NCBI RefSeq assembly: GCF_001602625.1
Contig: NZ_LECR01000003.1
Location: 28,356-38,365 of the forward strand
Origin: Sodalis-like endosymbiont of Proechinophthirus fluctus
GTDB taxonomy: Bacteria; Pseudomonadota; Gammaproteobacteria; Enterobacterales; Enterobacteriaceae
DNA: 10,010 nt
Direction: 5' to 3'
Under the pieces are notes generated by a model. The model worked only from the letters and a program-made list of their open reading frames with translations. It was not told the DNA's origin and made no database searches. A program made the position numbers and the translations under genes. Positions 5,744-10,010 of the stretch are shown here, piece by piece. Position 1 is the first letter of the stretch, and each line of letters starts with the position of its first letter.

Positions 5744-8219
5744 ATGAAAAATATTACAAAATTGAAATAGATTTATACACTGACAAGACCTATTTGGTTA
5801 GATGCTAATGGAATGAGTAAAATTAACTACAATCACCAACATTTAAGAATGATTCTCGCCGATAACCAGACGCTGAGAGTGCTTCATGTCAATGTAGATT
5901 TCAGTAGCACGTTGACGCTGTGTTTATTAAACGACGGCAGAAAACTGAGGATAGCTTAAGCGTCATCCGTAACTTGGTAGAAGTTAGCACCAACTCGGTC
6001 TAAGTTCAATTTATCGAAACGCCTTACGTAAATGTTATCTAGATAATGGGAATATAATATCTAGAGACCTCAAAGATATTTTATATATACCGCAAATTCT
6101 AGAATGAATCGGCATTTTTTTAGCAATGGAACTAACAAGACATCAATTCTCTTTAGTAGATTCAGGATATGCAGTGATCTTAGTATTAAAGATCAATAAA
6201 CCAGCGCTGCAGACCTAGTAAAAATTAAAAACTATAGATGCTCTTATCGCCTATTGTGAAAGTATTTTTTCCTTCTACAATGCACTGTCCATAATTAATT
6301 TACTGTCCAGATTTTCCTTTGAGTCCGAGAACGATTCAGATTGGAATATTAACAATCGATAATTAATAAAAGCCGACAAAGATGACAGCAATGGTAGCTA
6401 TTATGGATGTAATTGGACAGCAGAGTCGACAGCCTTGATTATTATTTTTTAGATAATACTACAATAGGCCAACAACTAGGGTAGTCTATATAAAATTGCC
6501 CACTGCTATCAATAGCACTTTATGTTTGGTAAACATTTCTCCGTCGGTGACGTATGGAACAACATTGTATGCTGCCAGCTACTGAGATGTGATACTGGGT
6601 GATCGTAAATATCAAGATAGCTGACTATATAATAACGGTAATAAAGAGAAAGTTTGAGGAGAACATCTTCCAACTAATCGCTAGAGATAGATCACTTAAT
6701 CAGTGGGATCTGCGTTCCAAGTATTACTTTATCATGTTAATGGTGGACAAGGCGAGTAAGAATGCCTTCACATATTTCAAGCAGCAGTATCGTAAAAACT
6801 GTAATATGTCAGACTTTATTCCTTATCGTACACTCGCTGCTGGATATACTGTCTGAAAGTTATATTGTATCTGGAGAGCAGGTGAACATAACCATTTTTA
6901 TACAGATTACCGGTGGCCATGTGACCAAACCGCAGCTCGATCGCAATAATTATAGCTATGCTAAAGCAGTATATCGGCTGTATCAATTAGTTGATACAGC
7001 GCAGTTGAAGGTAGTAAAAAACCAGTTGAAGCTGGACATCTACTCTCCGGCTAGTTGATAAGACTCAGTTAAAAGCTACCAGCCTGAAAGGTAATGCCAG
7101 CTTGCGTTTTAACATAGATGACTTTGTACATATTTATGGTAAAGACCTGATCCTGATGAAGGGGCGCGTTACGTTTATAAAACGCCTATAGACAGCCCTG
7201 CTATAGCATTGAGAAAACTGCCGACTAGTTGTACGCCCTGAGTTTACCTACTGGTAAAGATCGTAAATACCAGCCAACAACAGATTATCTTAGGGTGAAG
7301 TAGGAAGCAATACAGCGGAAATTAACTTTATTAAAAATCTCGCATAGCTGATCATCCATCTCGCAAGAAATAAATTTCTTTGGAATGTCAAACTAGGTTT
7401 TCGTCACGATATTAGTTGATTACACTCAAAGAAAACTGGTCATCGACGTCTTTACTATCACATCGTATTATTACTTCCCGGATGTAATCTATGAAAATAT
7501 TGTTGTACGTGATCTGCAAGGGAAAGTCACCTTCACCAAAGATATCCCTGACACCTAAGCAAGCCTGAATTATGATGAATTGATATTCAGCATCGATGAT
7601 TATATTGAGATTCTTCATAAAGAATAGAATCGCTTACGGGTCAACCTACCTTATCCATACATCATCGATAGCAAAAATGTAAAGAATATCTTAACTATTG
7701 CCGATTTCAGGATGATAAATACGGAGTTGCAGGGGATCCTGTGCAAGCGATCTTAATAAGGCTGGATAATACTACGGTAGGTTTACACAGATTTTATCAG
7801 GATTATCACTCCGCATCTTCACCTTTCAACTATAACATTTATTTGTCTATCCAGATTTTAATATCCTGTAGCGTGAGCGACTGCTGGCAACTTATAAGGA
7901 CTACATTCCTACCGATAATTCGATTCCGAGCGATAATGCGGGCAATAAATTCATGTTCATGGGCTATGGATTTAATGATCGTCAGTTTCTGATCGACATG
8001 CTTTACTTGGGTAAGAAGACATTAACGATTAAAATAAGAGCAGGGATCCCACATAGCTATTTTCCCAACTTATATACTTGAATCGTTTATGAAGATGCTG
8101 ACGGAAATAGCCTCTATCGAGAAGAGGTAATTAGCAACCAGAATAAGCAGACACGACTGGCAGAAATTGGAAAGCAACAAAATTATCGCATCACCGCCAT
8201 AGGATTTGGAACGAATTGA
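5744..8219 (+). pseudogene. Enhancin-like M60 zinc metalloprotease pseudogene
   Basis: This is a decayed gene of about 825 codons resembling bacterial viral-enhancin-like proteins (peptidase M60; Yersinia and Bacillus homologues). Such proteases cleave insect gut mucin. The start ATG has a good GAGG Shine-Dalgarno (5732-5735), but codon 9 is TAG (5768-5770). Fragments in order: PIWLDANGMSKINYNHQHLR; KTEDSLSVIRNLVEVSTNSV; TIDALIAYCESIFSFYNALS; YKIAHCYQ followed by FSVGDVWNN (6489-6560), in place of the HEIAHGYQ zinc site; NQWDLRSKYYFIMLMVDKAS; GEQVNITIFIQITGGHVTK; FNIDDFVHIYGKDLILMKG. Two tandem C-terminal domains follow: TITSYYYFPDVIYENIVVRD, then AGIPHSYFPNLYT and ITAIGFGTN with the terminal TGA. 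At least six frameshifts and many stops occur. A+T content is high compared with flanking genes, suggesting transfer. The family call is from remembered sequences. Confidence 0.85.
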
Positions 8220-8344
8220 AGATTAACAATAGTCTTTTTCGCCGGTAAATAATCGTATTAAACCCTTCCTGGTAAGTTCATTTATGGCCAAGACGGCGCT
8301 ATCTAATTACTGCGCTGGAGGCTTTGTCAGTCACGTAGAAAGTA

Positions 8345-8368
8345 GCCACCTGGTCTAACGCAGGTGGC
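8345..8368. repeat. Perfect 8-bp GC-rich hairpin
   Basis: GCCACCTG and CAGGTGGC flank an eight-base loop. No T tail follows on the + strand; on the - strand a weak TACTTTCT follows. It could be a remnant terminator for the + strand gene. Confidence 0.5.
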
Positions 8369-8382
8369 AAACGCGAAGGAGT

Positions 8383-8413
8383 AAGCCGACGCATCGCCGA
8401 TGCGCGCCGGCTT
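8383..8413. repeat. Two-tier hairpin
   Basis: An outer stem AAGCCG / CGGCTT (8383-8388, 8408-8413) encloses an inner stem GCATC / GATGC (8391-8395, 8399-8403) with a small asymmetric internal loop. The stem is GC-rich and stable-looking. It resembles an intergenic repetitive element or an RNA stem; identity unknown. Confidence 0.45.
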
Positions 8414-8421
8414 CCTTGCAT

Positions 8422-8450
8422 AAAAATACCGTCGCCCAGCAACGGGCGGC
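8422..8450 (-). terminator. Rho-independent terminator for the efflux-pump transcript
   Basis: On the - strand GCCGCCC and GGGCGAC form a seven-pair stem (one G-U) around GTTGCT, followed by GGTATTTTTA. It lies about 80 bases beyond the stop codon of the EmrB-like remnant in the right orientation. Confidence 0.65.
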
Positions 8451-8467
8451 AAATTAACAATCAAGTG

Positions 8468-8500
8468 CCTGAAAAGGGATCCACTGACTTCCTTTTCAGG
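8468..8500. repeat. Perfect 10-bp inverted repeat
   Basis: CCTGAAAAGG (8468-8477) and CCTTTTCAGG (8491-8500) flank a 13-base loop. It lies 30 bases past the efflux-pump stop codon. It could be a first, T-poor terminator stem or an mRNA 3'-end stabiliser for the - strand gene. Confidence 0.6.
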
Positions 8501-8529
8501 ATCATGAGAAGACGCTGATGCCAGCCACC

Positions 8530-9981
8530 TTAATAGCTACCGCCACCGCTATAATGACTGAATGGCAGTTTCACCAACCAGATGACCAGGATCAGCGCGA
8601 AAAAGATCCAGCCCAACAGTGTAAAATAGTCCACGGTCGACAGCATATAGGCCTACCATTCCACCTATTTGTCCAACTGCGCCATCGTGCTTTGGGTATT
8701 ACTCCAACCTCTCGATACAGAACTGCGTCTCGGGTCGGGACTATAAGTGTAATATCTTGCGTCAAATGCCCGTGGTGGAAAATCTAGTGCCGATGCTATA
8801 TCCAGGTGGTCAACGAAAACGCAAAACTGCAAGGCTGCCCGCCAGGGGCCGGAGCCTTCAGCAATATCCTTCAGCGGCAGACTGGAAAGCAGAATACTAG
8901 TAGTTGGCATAAAAATAGCGCTACCCCGATCCTTATAATTCCTTGAATTATCATGATATGATAATAATCTACGCCGGTAATAAAATCGGAACACATAAAA
9001 TAGGAGATGCCAATCACCAAAAATAATCTTCCCGCCAACAGCCGGAGATCGAATTTATGCGCGTAGCGACCCGATCAGCGGAGATAGAGAAACAACGGAA
9101 AAAATACCGATGAGCGCTGCTGTCAGTCCGGCCCAGACTGGCGTGTAGCCAAGCTGGGTATGCAGCTATTCTGGCAACAGTAGGTTGATGCCAAAGAAAC
9201 CAGAATAACCCAACCAAAGCCAGTGTTCCGAAAGAAAAGTTGCGGTATTGGAATAGTCGGAGATCGATAATAGGGCATTTGTCGGTCAACTCCCAAATGA
9301 CTAGCGCCACCAGCAAAATTACAGAAATCAAAGAGCCGACAATGATAAAAGCCGACTCAAACCAATTGAGATTGTTTCTCTTATAAAGCACCACCTTATA
9401 ACAAGCTAACCCCTAGCACCAGCAGCGCTAGTCCGACATAATCGATCTGCTGGGTCACCGTCGTCACTTGCCGCTATTAAAGCTGTGCTATAACCAAAAT
9501 AGCCGCGAATATGCCGATTAGGCACGTTAATGAAGAAGATCTACGGCCGGGTATAGTTATCGGTTATCCATCCGCCGGCTAGCGGACCCAATGGACGCTA
9601 CCGCGGTGACCATCGCCAGGAGAGGGAGCGCTATCCCATCCTTAGCAGCGGGACAAATGGACAGCAACAGCGTTTACACCATGGGTAAAGCAGTTCGGAG
9701 AAGAAACCCTGCAGGGCGTGGAAAATGACCAGCTGCGTCATATTTTGCGCAGATACCTCACAAAAATGAGGTGATGATAAACAGCAGCTCCGGGGCCAAA
9801 AACATCCTCGTTTGCCCCATGTCGCAACGATATCCAGCCGATTATCGGCAGCGAGACGTTGGCGATAGTCGTGTCTAAGCACCTGCATAAAGGTCGCTAG
9901 CTTTACTGGCAGGACACCGCAGCCGGCGCAATCAACTGCGGACGCGGCAGGGCATGGGCGGTGTCGTAACCTTAGGCCCAT
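8530..9981 (-). pseudogene. EmrB/QacA-type (DHA2) MFS drug efflux pump pseudogene
   Basis: This is a broken gene for a 14-TM major-facilitator proton antiporter that would export drugs, normally with an EmrA-like membrane-fusion partner and TolC. Fragments from the N-terminus: ATFMQVL (about 9875-9900); SAQNMTQLVIFHALQGFF; GWITDNYTRP then stop (TAG at 9543-9541, where the family has Trp) then IFFINVP; QIDYVGLALLVLGV; NWFESAFIIVGSLISV and LVALVIWELTDK with PIIDLRLFQYRNFSFGTLAL; LHTQLGYTPVWAGLTAALIG; FMPTTSILLSSLPLKDIAEG; STVDYFTLLGWIFFALILVI ending KLPFSHYSGGGSY and TAA at 8532-8530. Many frameshifts are present, and a deletion removes sequence after TM1. The exact start is unclear, and an upstream emrA-like gene would lie beyond the right edge. 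It resembles but is not clearly orthologous to E. coli EmrB. Confidence 0.85.
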
Positions 9982-10010
9982 CAGAACCGCCAGGCGGATT
10001 CCGGCAGCGG

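Larger units (their letters stand above)
8220..8529. other. Intergenic region between two convergent pseudogenes
   Basis: This is the 310-base gap between the end of the enhancin remnant (+) and the end of the efflux-pump remnant (-). Composition changes back from A+T-rich to GC-richer at about 8290-8340. No gene was seen. Four hairpins between 8345 and 8500 are listed separately. Confidence 0.7.

Noticed and set aside
6599..7058. Two overlapping + strand open frames taken as separate small genes
   Set aside because: Both continue the same enhancin-like protein in different frames; they are pieces of one pseudogene.
7412..7618. Open frame on the - strand
   Set aside because: It is antisense to a clear enhancin-like segment (SYYYFPDVIYENIVVRDLQG) on the + strand.
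8220..8530. Second copy of the tRNA-Lys 3' end as an attachment site
   Set aside because: No match to the T-arm/acceptor sequence was seen on either strand, so no att repeat is claimed.
8518..8787. Open frame on the + strand over the efflux-pump C-terminus
   Set aside because: It is the antisense of the segment reading STVDYFTLLGWIFFALILVI on the - strand.

Overview
The window looks like a piece of an enterobacterial chromosome that is decaying inside an insect-associated host. The intact genes (nupC, gltX and three tRNA genes) follow the E. coli order mntH - nupC - tRNA-Ala - gltX - tRNA-Val - tRNA-Lys. Their products closely match the E. coli proteins as I remember them. Everything else that was once protein-coding is a pseudogene with several stops and frameshifts. 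Intact housekeeping genes among long decayed genes, plus a decayed enhancin-type gene, suggest a Sodalis-like symbiont or another Enterobacterales lineage in genome reduction. That attribution is inference; no database search was run.

Left part (1-1399): two truncated pseudogenes meet tail to tail near 241-248. On the + strand is a YghZ-type aldo/keto reductase. On the - strand is mntH, the Nramp manganese importer. The upstream region of mntH still carries a good Fur box and an almost canonical MntR box, so the regulation has outlived the gene.

Middle part (1400-4737): intact nupC (nucleoside permease); tRNA-Ala(GGC) with a strong promoter on the - strand; a bidirectional terminator between them; gltX (glutamyl-tRNA synthetase) with its own terminator; and a divergent tRNA-Val(UAC)-tRNA-Lys(UUU) operon behind a near-consensus stable-RNA promoter. 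Three members of this translation set carry odd substitutions. GltX has Asp where E. coli has a zinc-ligand His. tRNA-Val has an encoded CTA instead of CCA. tRNA-Lys has a G1-U72 acceptor pair.

Right-centre (4738-8219): a clearly A+T-rich stretch starts directly after tRNA-Lys. The first kilobase has no recognisable gene but several inverted repeats, including a perfect 16-bp one. Then comes a full-length but heavily broken gene (5744-8219) for an enhancin-like M60 zinc metalloprotease of the kind that cuts insect gut mucin. Its HEXXH zinc site is destroyed. This is the most interesting object in the window and is probably an ancestral insect-virulence gene acquired next to a tRNA locus.

Right end (8220-10010): an intergenic stretch with four hairpins in a row, including a likely terminator, then the pseudogene of an EmrB-like (DHA2) multidrug efflux transporter on the - strand, running to the right edge.
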